From: Desulfofustis limnaeus
GTDB lineage: Bacteria > Desulfobacterota > Desulfobulbia > Desulfobulbales > Desulfocapsaceae
DNA length: 64,000 nt
Direction: 5' to 3'
Assembly: GCF_023169885.1 (NCBI RefSeq)
Contig: NZ_AP025516.1
Location: 4,133,501 to 4,197,500 of the forward strand
This document shows, in pieces, positions 1-9,175 of this stretch (positions are counted from its first letter, which is position 1; each line of letters starts with the position of its first letter). The notes beneath the pieces were generated by a model. It saw only the letters and a program-made list of their open reading frames with translations. It did not search any database and was not told where the DNA came from. The translations under genes were made by a program, and so were the position numbers.

Positions 1-710
1 TTGGCGATGAATGCCCAACCAATGGTTTGACTGAAAAGTGCCAGGCAGAGCAGTGATCCGAGAGGCAGCAGTCCGGGTATCTGCCAGGATGCTCCGGAAA
101 AAAGAATCATCAGGCCAAGAAAGAGGGCGGATGCGGCAGAGGCGAGCATTAAGCCGTAGAAAAAGGAAATGGCCTGCTGCGTCTGCTGGATTTTCCTGAG
201 GGTGAGTAGAAAGGCAGAATAGAAGAGGGCGGTGGCCAGACCGAGGTAGATCCCGGCGCGGTAATCAGCCGACAGTGTCGACCAGGAAAAGCCGATGATC
301 AGATACAACCCGAGAAAGGCGAGCGGGAGCGACAGATAAAAGACCGGACGAATTTTCTGACCGAAAAAAAGGACAGAGACCAGTGTCAGAACGAAAACCT
401 GGAAGTTCCCGATAATGGTGGCCAGCCCGGGACCGATGAATTGAATGCTGGCATGCCAGCAATAGAGGTCGATGGCAAAGCATAACCCGCACAGCAAGAC
501 AAGCAGAGTCTCGCCCGTCGTCAACCAGCGCCATTCCTTGCGGATCAGTGCTGCGACAGCAAGAAAAAGGGCGCCGAAAAAAACTCTGTAAAAGGCTGAA
601 ACGGTTGGATCAGTGTTGGACCATGTCACCCATATACCGGAAAAGCTGATGAAAATAGCTCCGATAAAAATAAAGAGCAGAGGGCGATGGTGCGGTGGCG
701 GTGCAGGCAT
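1..710 (-). CDS. EamA-family drug/metabolite transporter (3' end outside window)
   Basis: A 236-residue open frame on the minus strand starts at ATG 710-708 and runs off the left edge without a stop. It is preceded by a GGGAG ribosome binding site about 8 bases upstream. The protein is almost entirely hydrophobic, with about seven membrane segments visible. The motifs AFYRVFFGAL and GLATIIGNFQVF are typical of the first EamA repeat and the start of the linker to the second. The family (DMT superfamily, usually about 300 residues in 10 helices) exports small metabolites through the inner membrane; the substrate cannot be read from sequence. Two other EamA genes lie at 19.8 and 34.9 kb. Confidence 0.85.
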   Translation of the reverse strand, partial: MPAPPPHHRPLLFIFIGAIFISFSGIWVTWSNTDPTVSAFYRVFFGALFLAVAALIRKEWRWLTTGETLLVLLCGLCFAIDLYCWHASIQFIGPGLATIIGNFQVFVLTLVSVLFFGQKIRPVFYLSLPLAFLGLYLIIGFSWSTLSADYRAGIYLGLATALFYSAFLLTLRKIQQTQQAISFFYGLMLASAASALFLGLMILFSGASWQIPGLLPLGSLLCLALFSQTIGWAFIA

Positions 711-1161
711 GGATTTTTCTCCCGACAAAGCGTGGAGAGCAAACATAGAGCAGCGGTTCGTAACTTTGCAAGAACAATCAGCGGCGGCCCGCGACGGGAG
801 GAGAGAAAACGCGGATCTGGTTACAGCGCGATGAATACCACAAGGTAGTGGCATTGGTAAGACCAGAAAATAAATTATTAATGCCAGTTACTTATTGCTC
901 TTCCGTCGGTCATTTGAGCTAAATCCCTTGCCTTTTTGATCACGATTTGTTACCGGGATACCAGTGTCTTGCGAATTGTTAAGATGTCGAAGGAGAGAGT
1001 TTTTCTTGTTGTGCCGGTTGTGCGATCAGGTTTGAGTTTTTGGGCGGTCGGCCCGGTGCGCTCTGTCGCTGTTTGACATCGCCGGTCACCGGAGTGCCTG
1101 ATATCGGAATATCGGCAGCGAGCTGCCTTGAGTATCCAGCAAAAAAACGGGATATACCATC
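711..1161. other. Intergenic region upstream of the Rnf operon
   Basis: No convincing gene is seen in these 450 bases. It separates the divergent EamA gene and the Rnf operon, so both promoters should lie here. A weak sigma70-like pair, TTGGTA at 854-859 and TATTAA at 876-881 with a 16-base spacer, points rightwards and would give a leader of about 270 bases. The assignment is tentative. Confidence 0.4.
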
Positions 1162-2145
1162 ATGACAGATCTGACCACGAGCTATCTCGGCTTGCAGTTG
1201 AAAAATCCCATCATCGCAGGAAGTTGCGGACTGACCGGAGCGCTGGCAAAAGCCAGAGAATTGGCTGACGCAGGTGTCGGTGCGGTTGTTCTCAAATCGT
1301 TGTTTGAAGAACAAATCGAGGCCGAGCTGAAAAGTAATATCGCCACCTATCAGACCGATTATCCTGAAGCGTATGATTACATCAAGGAATATACGCGCGA
1401 CTCGGCCGTCTCCGATTATCTGGATCTGATCAGCGAAGCAAAGCGCCAGTTGGACATTCCGGTAATAGCCAGCCTCAATTGTGTTACCGCGGCCGAGTGG
1501 ACCAGTTTTGCAAAAAAAATAGCAAAAGCTGGTGCGGATGCCCTGGAGATCAACATTTCCCTGCTCCCCAGCGACCCTCGAAAATCATGCTCGGACTACG
1601 AGCAGGTGTATTTTGATGTCGTTGCCAAAGTCACTGACGGCCTTTCCATTCCGGTCGCCCTGAAGATGAGCAGTTACTCATCCTCGCTGGCAAGTTTGGT
1701 TTCCCGCCTGTTCTGGACCGGCAAAGTGGGCGGCTTTGTTCTTTTCAATCGCTATTACCAGCCCGATATTGATATCAAAACCATGACCTCCACCTCAGCC
1801 GGCGTGTTCAGCACTCCTTCCGATATAACTACGCCGTTGCGCTGGGTGGCGCTCTTGTCCGGGATGGTGGACAGCGACTTCGCGGCTTCAACCGGCGTTC
1901 ATGATGGCACCGGAGCAGTGAAGATGCTGCTGGCCGGGGCACGGGCCGTGCAAGTGGTTTCGACCCTCTACCAGAACGGAACGAAGCAGGTAGGCGTGAT
2001 CGAGAACGAGATTCGCTCTTGGATGGCCTCGCATTCGTTCACCACGATCGAACAATTTCGTGGGCGATTGGCCTATCGTTTCGGCACGGATCAATCAGCC
2101 TTCGAGCGGATTCAGTTCATGAAGCATTACGCCGGCATCGTGTAG
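1162..2145 (+). CDS. Dihydroorotate dehydrogenase-like flavoprotein at head of Rnf operon
   Basis: The 327-residue protein has the FMN-binding TIM-barrel layout of class 1 dihydroorotate dehydrogenases: an N-terminal NPIIAGSCGLTG segment, VIASLNC in the third strand, EINIS and ALKMSSY in the middle, and a C-terminal GARAVQVVSTLY phosphate-binding segment. The loop that in class 1A enzymes reads NLSCPN and carries the catalytic Cys reads NISLLPSDP here. True orotate formation is therefore doubtful, and the protein fits the 'dihydroorotate dehydrogenase-like' subgroup of unknown substrate. It is the first gene before rnfC (72-base gap) on the same strand, which suggests a soluble flavoenzyme linked to Rnf electron flow. 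That link is inference. No pyrimidine gene is nearby. Confidence 0.8.
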   Translation: MTDLTTSYLGLQLKNPIIAGSCGLTGALAKARELADAGVGAVVLKSLFEEQIEAELKSNIATYQTDYPEAYDYIKEYTRDSAVSDYLDLISEAKRQLDIPVIASLNCVTAAEWTSFAKKIAKAGADALEINISLLPSDPRKSCSDYEQVYFDVVAKVTDGLSIPVALKMSSYSSSLASLVSRLFWTGKVGGFVLFNRYYQPDIDIKTMTSTSAGVFSTPSDITTPLRWVALLSGMVDSDFAASTGVHDGTGAVKMLLAGARAVQVVSTLYQNGTKQVGVIENEIRSWMASHSFTTIEQFRGRLAYRFGTDQSAFERIQFMKHYAGIV

Positions 2146-2217
2146 CCTGCGAGTCGGCCCACGGCAACGAGAACATTTGCAACAAAGATAATCTATACAT
2201 CTGGAAGCGCGGCTATC

Positions 2218-3540
2218 ATGGCATCTACTCTTACATTTCCCAAAGGCGGAGTTCATCCGCCGGAGTCCAAGGAATTGACCGAAAACCTGCCGATCGAGGT
2301 CATGCCGTTGCCGGCGGAATTGGATCTAATCCTCGGGCAGCATATTGGTGCCCCTTGTACACCAACCGTGGCCAAACGAGCGGTGGTGGCGGAGGGCGAC
2401 CTGATTGCGGAGGTTAAAAAAGGACTCGGAGTGCCCTTGCACGCTCCCGTTTCCGGTACGGTCAAGGCCATCGGCGTGTCGGCTCATCCGCTCCGGGTCA
2501 CCACCCCGTCTATCACCCTGAGCGTGGACCGGGAGGCGGGCGCCAAACAGTGGACCATGGTGGATTGGCAGCAAATGTCTGCTCAGGATCTGCTGCAGAA
2601 GGTCCACGATGCCGGTATCGTCGGGATTGGTGGCGCCGGATTTCCCACCCATGTGAAGCTGAAGCCGCCGGCCGATACGCCGATCGATACACTGCTGTTG
2701 AACGGAGCCGAATGTGAACCCTACATCACGGCCGATCATCGAAGCATGGTGGAAAAGGCCGAGCAGATCGTTACCGGGGCCCGCATCCTGGCCAAAATTC
2801 TCGCGGTTGACACCTGTTACATCGGTATCGAGAACAACAAGCCGGAAGCCATCAAGGCCATGACTGAGGCCGCACGGGCCGCCGGCGGCGGTGGCTGTCA
2901 AGTGACGGTGGTGGTGTTGCAGGTCAAATACCCGCAAGGATCGGAGAAACAATTGATTCAGGCAATTACCGGTCGTAAAGTGCCGGCCATGGCGCTGCCG
3001 TCGGCGGTCGGCGTTGTGGTGCAGAACGTATCGACCGCGCGGGCGGTATATGAGGCTGTTACTCTGAACAAGCCGCTGCTGGAAAAAGTGGTTACCATCT
3101 CCGGCCGGGGAATTAGAAGGCCGGCTAATCTTCTGGTCAAGATCGGCACCAGGGTTTCCGATATTGCCGATTATTGCGGCGGCACGACCGGGGATCTGGC
3201 CAAAGTCGTGCTGGGTGGCCCGATGATGGGATTTGCCATATCCACCCTGGATGTTCCGGTGACCAAGACCACCTCTTCGGTGCTGTTTCTTACCGAGGCT
3301 GAAATTGATACCCGGTCCATGTCCGCATGCATCCGCTGCGGCTGGTGTCTCGAAGCGTGTCCAATGGGGCTTGAGCCGAAAGAAATTGGTATCTATGTGG
3401 AGGCTGGTCTGGCGGAAAAAACCGAGCCATTCGGCGTCTTCGAGTGTTTTGAATGCGGCAGCTGCGCCTATGTTTGCCCGGCGAAGCGGCCGCTTGTACA
3501 GTTTGTCCGGCTGGCCAAGATGAAGGCCAAACGTTCATAA
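2218..3540 (+). CDS. rnfC: Rnf complex subunit RnfC
   Basis: The 440-residue protein is the peripheral NADH/FMN and Fe-S subunit of the Rnf complex, which couples reduced ferredoxin oxidation to NAD+ reduction and ion export. The N-terminus begins with TFPKGGVHPPESK, the usual RnfC start. It is followed by a barrel-sandwich domain (PLHAPVSGTVKAI) and the glycine-rich nucleotide-binding stretch GIVGIGGAGFPTHVKL with LLNGAECEPYIT. Two 4Fe-4S motifs lie near residues 370-380 (CIRCGWCLEACP) and 409-419 (CFECGSCAYVCP). The length is close to the compact RnfC of anaerobes, without the long repetitive C-terminal tail of gamma-proteobacterial RnfC. First true rnf gene of the operon. Confidence 0.95.
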   Translation: MASTLTFPKGGVHPPESKELTENLPIEVMPLPAELDLILGQHIGAPCTPTVAKRAVVAEGDLIAEVKKGLGVPLHAPVSGTVKAIGVSAHPLRVTTPSITLSVDREAGAKQWTMVDWQQMSAQDLLQKVHDAGIVGIGGAGFPTHVKLKPPADTPIDTLLLNGAECEPYITADHRSMVEKAEQIVTGARILAKILAVDTCYIGIENNKPEAIKAMTEAARAAGGGGCQVTVVVLQVKYPQGSEKQLIQAITGRKVPAMALPSAVGVVVQNVSTARAVYEAVTLNKPLLEKVVTISGRGIRRPANLLVKIGTRVSDIADYCGGTTGDLAKVVLGGPMMGFAISTLDVPVTKTTSSVLFLTEAEIDTRSMSACIRCGWCLEACPMGLEPKEIGIYVEAGLAEKTEPFGVFECFECGSCAYVCPAKRPLVQFVRLAKMKAKRS

Positions 3541-3581
3541 CACGGTCGGCAGGGCTTTTATCAACCCAGGTAGCAAGGAGT

Positions 3582-4640
3582 ATGGCCATCGAACCGAAAG
3601 TAACAAAAGACCAGGCGCCGGCGGTCGCGGCTATGTGGCATGTTTCGGTTTCTCCCCATGTCCGCAGTCCCGAGTCGGTTCAGAAGATTATGTGGACCGT
3701 GGTGGCGTGTCTGGTGCCACCGCTTGTTTTGTCGATTTTCATTTTCGGCATCCAGGTATTGTTGATTACCGCCGTTTCGGTGATCAGCTGTATGGCTGTT
3801 GAGGCCATCTGTCAGAAGGCGCTCGGCAAACCGGTCACGGTCAGCGACGGCAGCGCTGCTTTGACCGGCATGCTGATGGCGTTCGTCATTCCCCCTGGTG
3901 TCTCGTCTCTGATCCCCGTGTTAGGGGCCGTGATGGCAATCTTCATCGGCAAGCATCTGCTTGGTGGTATTGGCTACAATATCTTCAATCCGGCCTTGCT
4001 CGGACGAGCCTTTTTGCTCGCCACCTTTCCGGTGGCGATGACTTCGGCTTGGCTGCCACCGCTGACCGATGGGGCAATTTTTTCCTATTTCGCCTCCGGT
4101 GTGGATGCCGTATCCACAGCGACACCGCTGGCGGTTATGAAAGAGCAGGGCATGGCGGCCTTTCGGGAGATGTTCGGCAACCCGGGCGATGTCTATGGGA
4201 CCTTTTTCCTCGGGTGGCGACCCGGCTGCATCGGCGAGACGTCGGGGCTGTTGATCGTTCTTGGTGGCTTGTACCTGATGTATCGCCGCTATATAACCTG
4301 GCATATACCGGTCTCGCTGCTGGGTACCATTGCCGTGCTGACCTGGATTTTCGGCGGTGAGACATTGTTTACCGGGGACCCGCTGTTGGCCGTGTTGACC
4401 GGTGGCGCTTTGCTCGGGGCATTTTTCATGGCCACCGACTATGTCACTTCGCCGACCACTCGGGCTGCACAAGTGGCCTTCGGCGCCGGGATCGGTGCCT
4501 TGACGGTGCTGATCAGGCTCAAGGGCGGTTATCCGGAAGGAATTTGTTATGCCATCTTGCTTATGAATCCGATGAGTCCCGTGCTCGACGGCTGGTTTAA
4601 ACCGAAACGATTCGCCCCACCGGCAGGAGGTGAGAAATGA
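3582..4640 (+). CDS. rnfD: Rnf complex membrane subunit RnfD
   Basis: This is a 352-residue polytopic membrane protein with about ten hydrophobic helices. The start at ATG 3582 is chosen because AAGGAG lies just before it, although the frame is open further upstream inside rnfC. The covalent FMN site DxxSxAT is present as DAVSTATPL, making Thr181 the probable flavin-bearing residue. The segments HVSVSPHVRSPESV at the N-terminus and GYNIFNPALLGRAF in the middle are family signatures. It overlaps the next gene by 4 bases, so translation is likely coupled. With RnfG it forms the flavin pair of the membrane electron path. Confidence 0.95.
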   Translation: MAIEPKVTKDQAPAVAAMWHVSVSPHVRSPESVQKIMWTVVACLVPPLVLSIFIFGIQVLLITAVSVISCMAVEAICQKALGKPVTVSDGSAALTGMLMAFVIPPGVSSLIPVLGAVMAIFIGKHLLGGIGYNIFNPALLGRAFLLATFPVAMTSAWLPPLTDGAIFSYFASGVDAVSTATPLAVMKEQGMAAFREMFGNPGDVYGTFFLGWRPGCIGETSGLLIVLGGLYLMYRRYITWHIPVSLLGTIAVLTWIFGGETLFTGDPLLAVLTGGALLGAFFMATDYVTSPTTRAAQVAFGAGIGALTVLIRLKGGYPEGICYAILLMNPMSPVLDGWFKPKRFAPPAGGEK

Positions 4641-5536
4641 GCAATATCCTCACCATCATCTTTCGTTTGACCGTTTCGTGCCTGGTTGCCGGGCTGATCA
4701 TGGGGATGACCTTCGTCTTCACCAACAAGGCCAAAAAAGCAAACGAGCATGCCCGTGAACAACGGGTAGTCTACTCGCTGCTCGGTTATTCTGGAAACGC
4801 CGAAATCCCTGAAAGTATGGGTTTGCATGAGATTTATCGTTATGTGGTAACCGACGGTTCAGGACAATCCATCGGTTATCTGGTGCCGGTTGGGTCCCAC
4901 GAAGAGGAAGGCGGTTTTAGTTTCGTCAGGCTCAACTTGGACGGCGAATTTGTCGATAATACGCCGGTATCGCTGAGTGAAGCGACGGTACGGGAGCAAG
5001 GCGAGCGGGATCTGGCCATTCAGGCTGGACTCGGCCAAGACAAGTCCATTCGCTTTACCGACCAGACCATCGTCGTTACCGATCACGGTAAGCGTCAAGC
5101 GTATCTGCTTTCCGGAAAATTCCCAGGGTTCAAGACTCATATTGCCATTATTCTGGCCCTTGATCCCGAGTATTCGGTAATCGGTCTGGAAATCATGGAG
5201 CACGAGGAAGATCCAGGCCTCGGCGCTGAAATCGAGCAGGATTATTTCAAAAATCAATTCAAATACAAACCGTTCGAGAAGATAAAAGGGCTCAAGGTGG
5301 TGAAAGAGCCGATGCCTGAAAATTACGTGGAGGCACTCGAGGGGAGAATGGATGAGGCTGCGGCGATAGATCTTATGCGGCAATACCGTGATCAGGATAT
5401 TTATGCCCTGACCGGCGCCACCATCTCGTCTGATGCCGTCAGTTCCGGAGTCAAGGGGATGACGAAAAAGTTCGGGTATCGCCAGGATCTGCTCGACAAG
5501 GTGCTCGCCGAACAGCAGATTGCGGTCCCCTTCTAA
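4637..5536 (+). CDS. rnfG: Rnf complex FMN subunit RnfG
   Basis: The 299-residue protein has one N-terminal membrane helix (residues about 5-25, LTVSCLVAGLIMGMTFVF) and an extracytoplasmic FMN-binding domain. The covalent FMN attachment motif appears as LTGATISSDAVSSG near residues 258-271, with Thr262 the expected flavinylated residue, a target of the ApbE encoded in the same operon. The length is longer than the roughly 200 residues of many RnfG proteins, because of an added region between the helix and the FMN domain. The ATG overlaps the rnfD stop. Confidence 0.94.
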   Translation: MSNILTIIFRLTVSCLVAGLIMGMTFVFTNKAKKANEHAREQRVVYSLLGYSGNAEIPESMGLHEIYRYVVTDGSGQSIGYLVPVGSHEEEGGFSFVRLNLDGEFVDNTPVSLSEATVREQGERDLAIQAGLGQDKSIRFTDQTIVVTDHGKRQAYLLSGKFPGFKTHIAIILALDPEYSVIGLEIMEHEEDPGLGAEIEQDYFKNQFKYKPFEKIKGLKVVKEPMPENYVEALEGRMDEAAAIDLMRQYRDQDIYALTGATISSDAVSSGVKGMTKKFGYRQDLLDKVLAEQQIAVPF

Positions 5537-5557
5537 TAGTAAAGAGAGGAAGACAAC

Positions 5558-6178
5558 GTGTCGAACGATAAGTCCAATTTCCAGCTTGTCGCCAACGGGA
5601 TCCTCAAAGAGAACCCGATTTTCAAACTGGCTCTTTCGATGTGTCCAGCCGTGGGTATCTCGACCACGGTGATGAACGGCATCATGCTTGGTCTCGCGGT
5701 ATTGTTTGTACAGGTTTTTTCAAGTGTTACCATCTCGTTGATCAAAGACTTTATTCATCCGCGAATTCGGATTCCAACCTATACCTTGACCATCGCCACC
5801 TGGGTTACCGTGATCGACCTGACGCTGGCTGCCTTTTTCCCGGTCGCCTATGCAAAAATGGGTATCTTCGTCAAGATCATCGTGGCCTTCGCCATCATCA
5901 CCATGCGTTTAGAGATGTTTGCCTGCAAAGAACCGGTATCCTCCTCCTTCTGGGACGGACTCGGCATGGGGCTCGGCTTTTTGCTGGGTATGGTGACCAT
6001 CGGGTTTGTCCGGGAACTGCTCGGGTCGGGGGCGATCCTCGGTTACGATGTCCTTGGATTCAAGCCGCTGTTGTTCTTTATTCTCCCCAGTGCCGGCTTT
6101 TTCGTCGTTGGGCTCATGATGGGTTTCTTCAACTGGATAGAGGCGCGTTATGTCCAGCGCAAGCGAGGTAACGCATGA
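5558..6178 (+). CDS. rnfE: Rnf complex membrane subunit RnfE
   Basis: This 206-residue integral membrane protein is homologous to NqrD/RsxE. It starts at GTG 5558 behind AAGAGAGGAAG. The family signature NPIFKLALSMCPAVGISTTVMNG in the first part contains the half-membrane-spanning helix with the Cys that, together with one in RnfA, ligates an intramembrane 2Fe-2S centre in Rnf/Nqr structures; here it is in LSMCPA. About six membrane helices are visible, and the length is typical. It overlaps rnfA by four bases. Confidence 0.95.
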   Translation: MSNDKSNFQLVANGILKENPIFKLALSMCPAVGISTTVMNGIMLGLAVLFVQVFSSVTISLIKDFIHPRIRIPTYTLTIATWVTVIDLTLAAFFPVAYAKMGIFVKIIVAFAIITMRLEMFACKEPVSSSFWDGLGMGLGFLLGMVTIGFVRELLGSGAILGYDVLGFKPLLFFILPSAGFFVVGLMMGFFNWIEARYVQRKRGNA

Positions 6179-7116
6179 GTAGCGCTAAACGTTTTTTTAG
6201 TTTTACGGTTTTTCTTGCCCTTTCATTGCTGGTCGGCTCCGGGCACGCTACCGGGTTGGTGGAGTCAACCGAGTTCGGCGGCGACACTGAAATTGTTGTA
6301 CATTTTCGAACTGCTGTGGACCAGGATGCGGCTCAGGATGTCGCACGATATACGGTCTTCGAGGAGACAGATCCAGATATTCGTCTGACGGTTTCGGCCG
6401 TTGAACTGTCTGCCGACGGCATGGAGGCGGTCTTGCGTTTCGCCGAACCGCTCAATACCACCGTCGCCCATGTGGTGACCGTTCATGGTCTCGGAGGCGT
6501 CGAGGAAACCACTTTCTCGGTGAGCAAATCGTATCTGGGTTATCTGGTATCGATCCTGATCTCGGCTCTGCTGATCAACAATTTCGTGTTCACCAAATAT
6601 CTCGGTCTGTGTGTCTTTTTCGGCACCTCCAAGCGCAAGGAGACGGCCAAAGGCATGGGCGTAGTCTTCACGGTGGTCATAGTGGTGTCGGTGACCATGA
6701 GTTGGTTTCTCTACCAGTATGTGTTGAAACCGTTCCACCTTGATTACCTGCAGATCGTCATTTTTATCGGTCTGACTTCTTTGACGGTCCAGGCAGTCGA
6801 TACGGTTTTGCGCAAGGTAAATCCGATTCTGTTCAAGTCATTTGGCGTCTACCTTGTGCTGGTTATCGCCAACTGCATCATCATCGCCGTACCGTTGTTG
6901 ATGGCGAGTAACGAATACAACTACTTCGAGACATTCATGCTGAGTCTCGGAGCCGGTGGCGGGTTTCTGCTGGCCTTGTACCTGATGAGTGCGGTTCGTG
7001 AGCGAGTTGAATTGGCTAGGGTGCCCGAATCGTTCAAGGGGTTGCCCATCGCCTTTATTGTTGCTGGCCAGTTTGCCATGGCGTTTCTCGGTTTTTCAGG
7101 ACTGCAGTTGTTTTGA
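6175..7116 (+). CDS. rnfA: Rnf complex membrane subunit RnfA with extra N-terminal periplasmic domain
   Basis: Residues about 122-313 are a complete RnfA. They start YLGYLVSILISALLINNFVF, carry LGLCVFFGTSK with the Cys expected to ligate the intramembrane 2Fe-2S, and end FLGFSGLQLF. Normal RnfA is about 190 residues; here it is preceded by a signal-peptide-like segment (residues 1-26) and about 95 residues rich in beta strands (EIVVHFRTAVDQ, YTVFEE, LTVSAVELSADG, AHVVTVHGLGG). That pattern resembles a bacterial Ig-like fold. The start is supported by an ATGA overlap with rnfE and by coding-like sequence throughout. The extra domain would sit outside the cytoplasmic membrane. Its role is unknown. 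Confidence 0.93.
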   Translation: MSSAKRFFSFTVFLALSLLVGSGHATGLVESTEFGGDTEIVVHFRTAVDQDAAQDVARYTVFEETDPDIRLTVSAVELSADGMEAVLRFAEPLNTTVAHVVTVHGLGGVEETTFSVSKSYLGYLVSILISALLINNFVFTKYLGLCVFFGTSKRKETAKGMGVVFTVVIVVSVTMSWFLYQYVLKPFHLDYLQIVIFIGLTSLTVQAVDTVLRKVNPILFKSFGVYLVLVIANCIIIAVPLLMASNEYNYFETFMLSLGAGGGFLLALYLMSAVRERVELARVPESFKGLPIAFIVAGQFAMAFLGFSGLQLF

Positions 7117-7172
7117 GGATAGAAACGGTTCGCTGTGAACCATCGTCTTGTCTGAGGAGATGTAAGAAAATC

Positions 7173-8048
7173 ATGGATCCACAATTAGTCAAAATGGCAA
7201 TCGGCGGCTTGGTGCTGCTCGGGTGCATCGGACTCTTTTTCGGTATCGGTCTGGCTATTGCGGCCCAGAAGTTTGCGGTGGAAACGAACCCTCTTATCGA
7301 AGAAGTTCTTGAGAGCCTGCCTCTGGCCAATTGTGGCGGATGCGGCTACCCCGGGTGTGAGGGATATGCCATTGAGGTGGTTACCAATCCCGATGTGCCA
7401 CCAAATCTGTGCTTTCCGGGTAAGGAGAAGGTGGCGGAAAAGGTGGCGGCGCTCACCGGAAAGAAAATGACTGCTGTCGAAGATACTATGGCAGTTGTTC
7501 GCTGCTCCCGCAACGAAGGGAAGGTGAGCTTGAAACACCATTATCTCGGGTTTGACTCATGCACTGCTGCGAACCTGGCTTTTGGCGGTCCCTCGGCTTG
7601 CCAGTACGCCTGTATCGGTCTGGGAGAGTGCGCCGCGGCATGTCCTTTTGACGCCATTGAGATGGTTGATGGCTTTCCCGAGATCAATCCTGACAAGTGT
7701 GTCAGCTGCGGGGTCTGTGTCAAGACCTGTCCGAAAAGAATAATCGAGATTCAGACCATGAAGGCCCGGGTCTGGGTCCCTTGCTCCAGTAGGGACACGG
7801 GTAAAGCCGTAACGAGCGTCTGTGAGGTAGGGTGTATCGGCTGTAAGATGTGTGTCAAGGTCTGTCCGGCACAGGCAGTCACCTACGAGAATAATTTGAT
7901 ACGTATCGACCACAAGGCGTGTATCGCCTATGGCCCGTCGTGCGAGGAGGTTTGCGTGAGCAAATGCCCGCGAGATATCTTCCGTTACTATGACAGCCGC
8001 GACATGGTTAAGCGTGATCCGGCGAGCGGATTGAAAATGGCTGGCTAA
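7173..8048 (+). CDS. rnfB: Rnf complex ferredoxin-type subunit RnfB
   Basis: This is a 291-residue iron-sulfur protein that takes electrons from ferredoxin for the Rnf complex. One N-terminal helix (residues about 8-30) is followed by the RnfB-specific cluster motif CGGCGYPGC with a distal Cys (PPNLC). Four ferredoxin-type Cys groups follow (CQYACIGLGECAAACP, CVSCGVCVKTCP, CEVGCIGCKMCVKVCP, SCEEVCVSKCP). This long, multi-cluster form is usual in clostridial and deltaproteobacterial complexes rather than in gamma-proteobacteria. ATG 7173 is preferred over an upstream TTG at 7113 because GAGGAG precedes it and the protein then begins just before the membrane helix. Confidence 0.94.
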   Translation: MDPQLVKMAIGGLVLLGCIGLFFGIGLAIAAQKFAVETNPLIEEVLESLPLANCGGCGYPGCEGYAIEVVTNPDVPPNLCFPGKEKVAEKVAALTGKKMTAVEDTMAVVRCSRNEGKVSLKHHYLGFDSCTAANLAFGGPSACQYACIGLGECAAACPFDAIEMVDGFPEINPDKCVSCGVCVKTCPKRIIEIQTMKARVWVPCSSRDTGKAVTSVCEVGCIGCKMCVKVCPAQAVTYENNLIRIDHKACIAYGPSCEEVCVSKCPRDIFRYYDSRDMVKRDPASGLKMAG

Positions 8049-8068
8049 TTGAGAGAGCGAAAAAAGAG

Positions 8069-9106
8069 ATGATTACGAAACAGACGAGTTGTAATAGCAG
8101 GCGCCGCTTATTCTTGAAGTACTCAGGACTGCTCGGTCTCGGCAGCGTAGCCGGGAGTTTGTTGCCCGTTGAGCATGCGGAGGCGCTTCTTTTCCATAAG
8201 AAAGAATACAAGGTGAGCAACACCCGTCTCGCCATGGGGACGTACGTGGCGATGACGGCTATTCACCCATCCCGTGACCAAGCCGAAGAGGCCTTTGGGC
8301 GGGCTTTCGCGGAAATTGAAAGGTTGAGCAAAATCTTCAGTCGCTACGACGCTTCCTCCCCGGTGACTGAATTGAACCACAGCGGTCGGCTTAAAGGGAT
8401 GCCTGTCGAGATGCAGGAAGTGCTAGACAGGGCCTCGGAGTTCCATCGGCAAACTGATGGCATGTTTGATATTACCGTTTCTCCGATCGTCGATCTCTAC
8501 CGGCATTGTCGGGCGGACGGTCGTGAACCGAAGGCATCGGAAATCGAACAGGCGTTGCAACTGGTCGACAGCACCGGTTTGAAGATGAAAGATGGAACAA
8601 TTCGATTTTCCCGGGAGGGAATGGGTATTACCCTGGATGGTATCGCCAAGGGCTATATTGTCGATCGTGCCTCGCAGGTACTCATCGGGCAGGGAATCGA
8701 CAATCATCTGATCAATGCCGGTGGCGATATCAAGACCAGCGGTTCAGCGGCCAGGGGACGAAAATGGACCATTGCCGTTCAGGACCCTCGCAAAGAAAGA
8801 GCGTACCCCGATATAATTGAAATGGGGACCGGTGCCATAGCCACCTCTGGCAACTATGAAGTCTATTATGATCGGGAAAAGGTCTTTCATCATATTGTAA
8901 ACGGTCGATCCGGTTATTCTCCCCTGCTTTCCGCAAGTGTTTCCGTCATAGCCTCATCAGTACTTGAGGCCGATGCCTTGTCCACAGCTGTATTTGTTTA
9001 CGAGCCGGACCTAGGACTGAACTTCATGAACCAAAGGCCACACTGTGAATGTCTGATTGTGCAACGAGACGGCCAGGTTCGGACTTCCGCCGGCTGGTAT
9101 GGTTGA
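8069..9106 (+). CDS. apbE: FAD:protein FMN transferase, Tat-exported
   Basis: This 345-residue ApbE-family enzyme transfers FMN from FAD to Thr in RnfG and RnfD, outside the cytoplasm. The N-terminus holds a twin-arginine signal ([24 protein letters not shown]), in place of the lipoprotein signal seen in many ApbE. Family motifs are visible: [50 protein letters not shown] and the C-terminal [18 protein letters not shown] with the metal-binding Asp. It is last in the rnf operon, 20 bases after rnfB and just before an intrinsic terminator, which fits its role as the maturation factor. Confidence 0.95.
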   Translation: MITKQTSCNSRRRLFLKYSGLLGLGSVAGSLLPVEHAEALLFHKKEYKVSNTRLAMGTYVAMTAIHPSRDQAEEAFGRAFAEIERLSKIFSRYDASSPVTELNHSGRLKGMPVEMQEVLDRASEFHRQTDGMFDITVSPIVDLYRHCRADGREPKASEIEQALQLVDSTGLKMKDGTIRFSREGMGITLDGIAKGYIVDRASQVLIGQGIDNHLINAGGDIKTSGSAARGRKWTIAVQDPRKERAYPDIIEMGTGAIATSGNYEVYYDREKVFHHIVNGRSGYSPLLSASVSVIASSVLEADALSTAVFVYEPDLGLNFMNQRPHCECLIVQRDGQVRTSAGWYG

Positions 9107-9140
9107 ACACCCCGGAACTTTCCCGGATGGCGCAGGCGCT

Positions 9141-9175
9141 GAGGAGTCGGGCAAAAGCCCGGCTCCTCTTTTTTT
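9141..9175 (+). terminator. Intrinsic terminator of the rnf-apbE operon
   Basis: A 12-bp stem (GAGGAGTCGGGC at 9141-9152 with GCCCGGCTCCTC at 9157-9168, one G-U pair) with an AAAA loop is followed by seven Ts at 9169-9175. It lies 34 bases after the apbE stop. The group II intron begins at the very next base, so this hairpin is also the intron's 5' exon and target. Confidence 0.93.
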
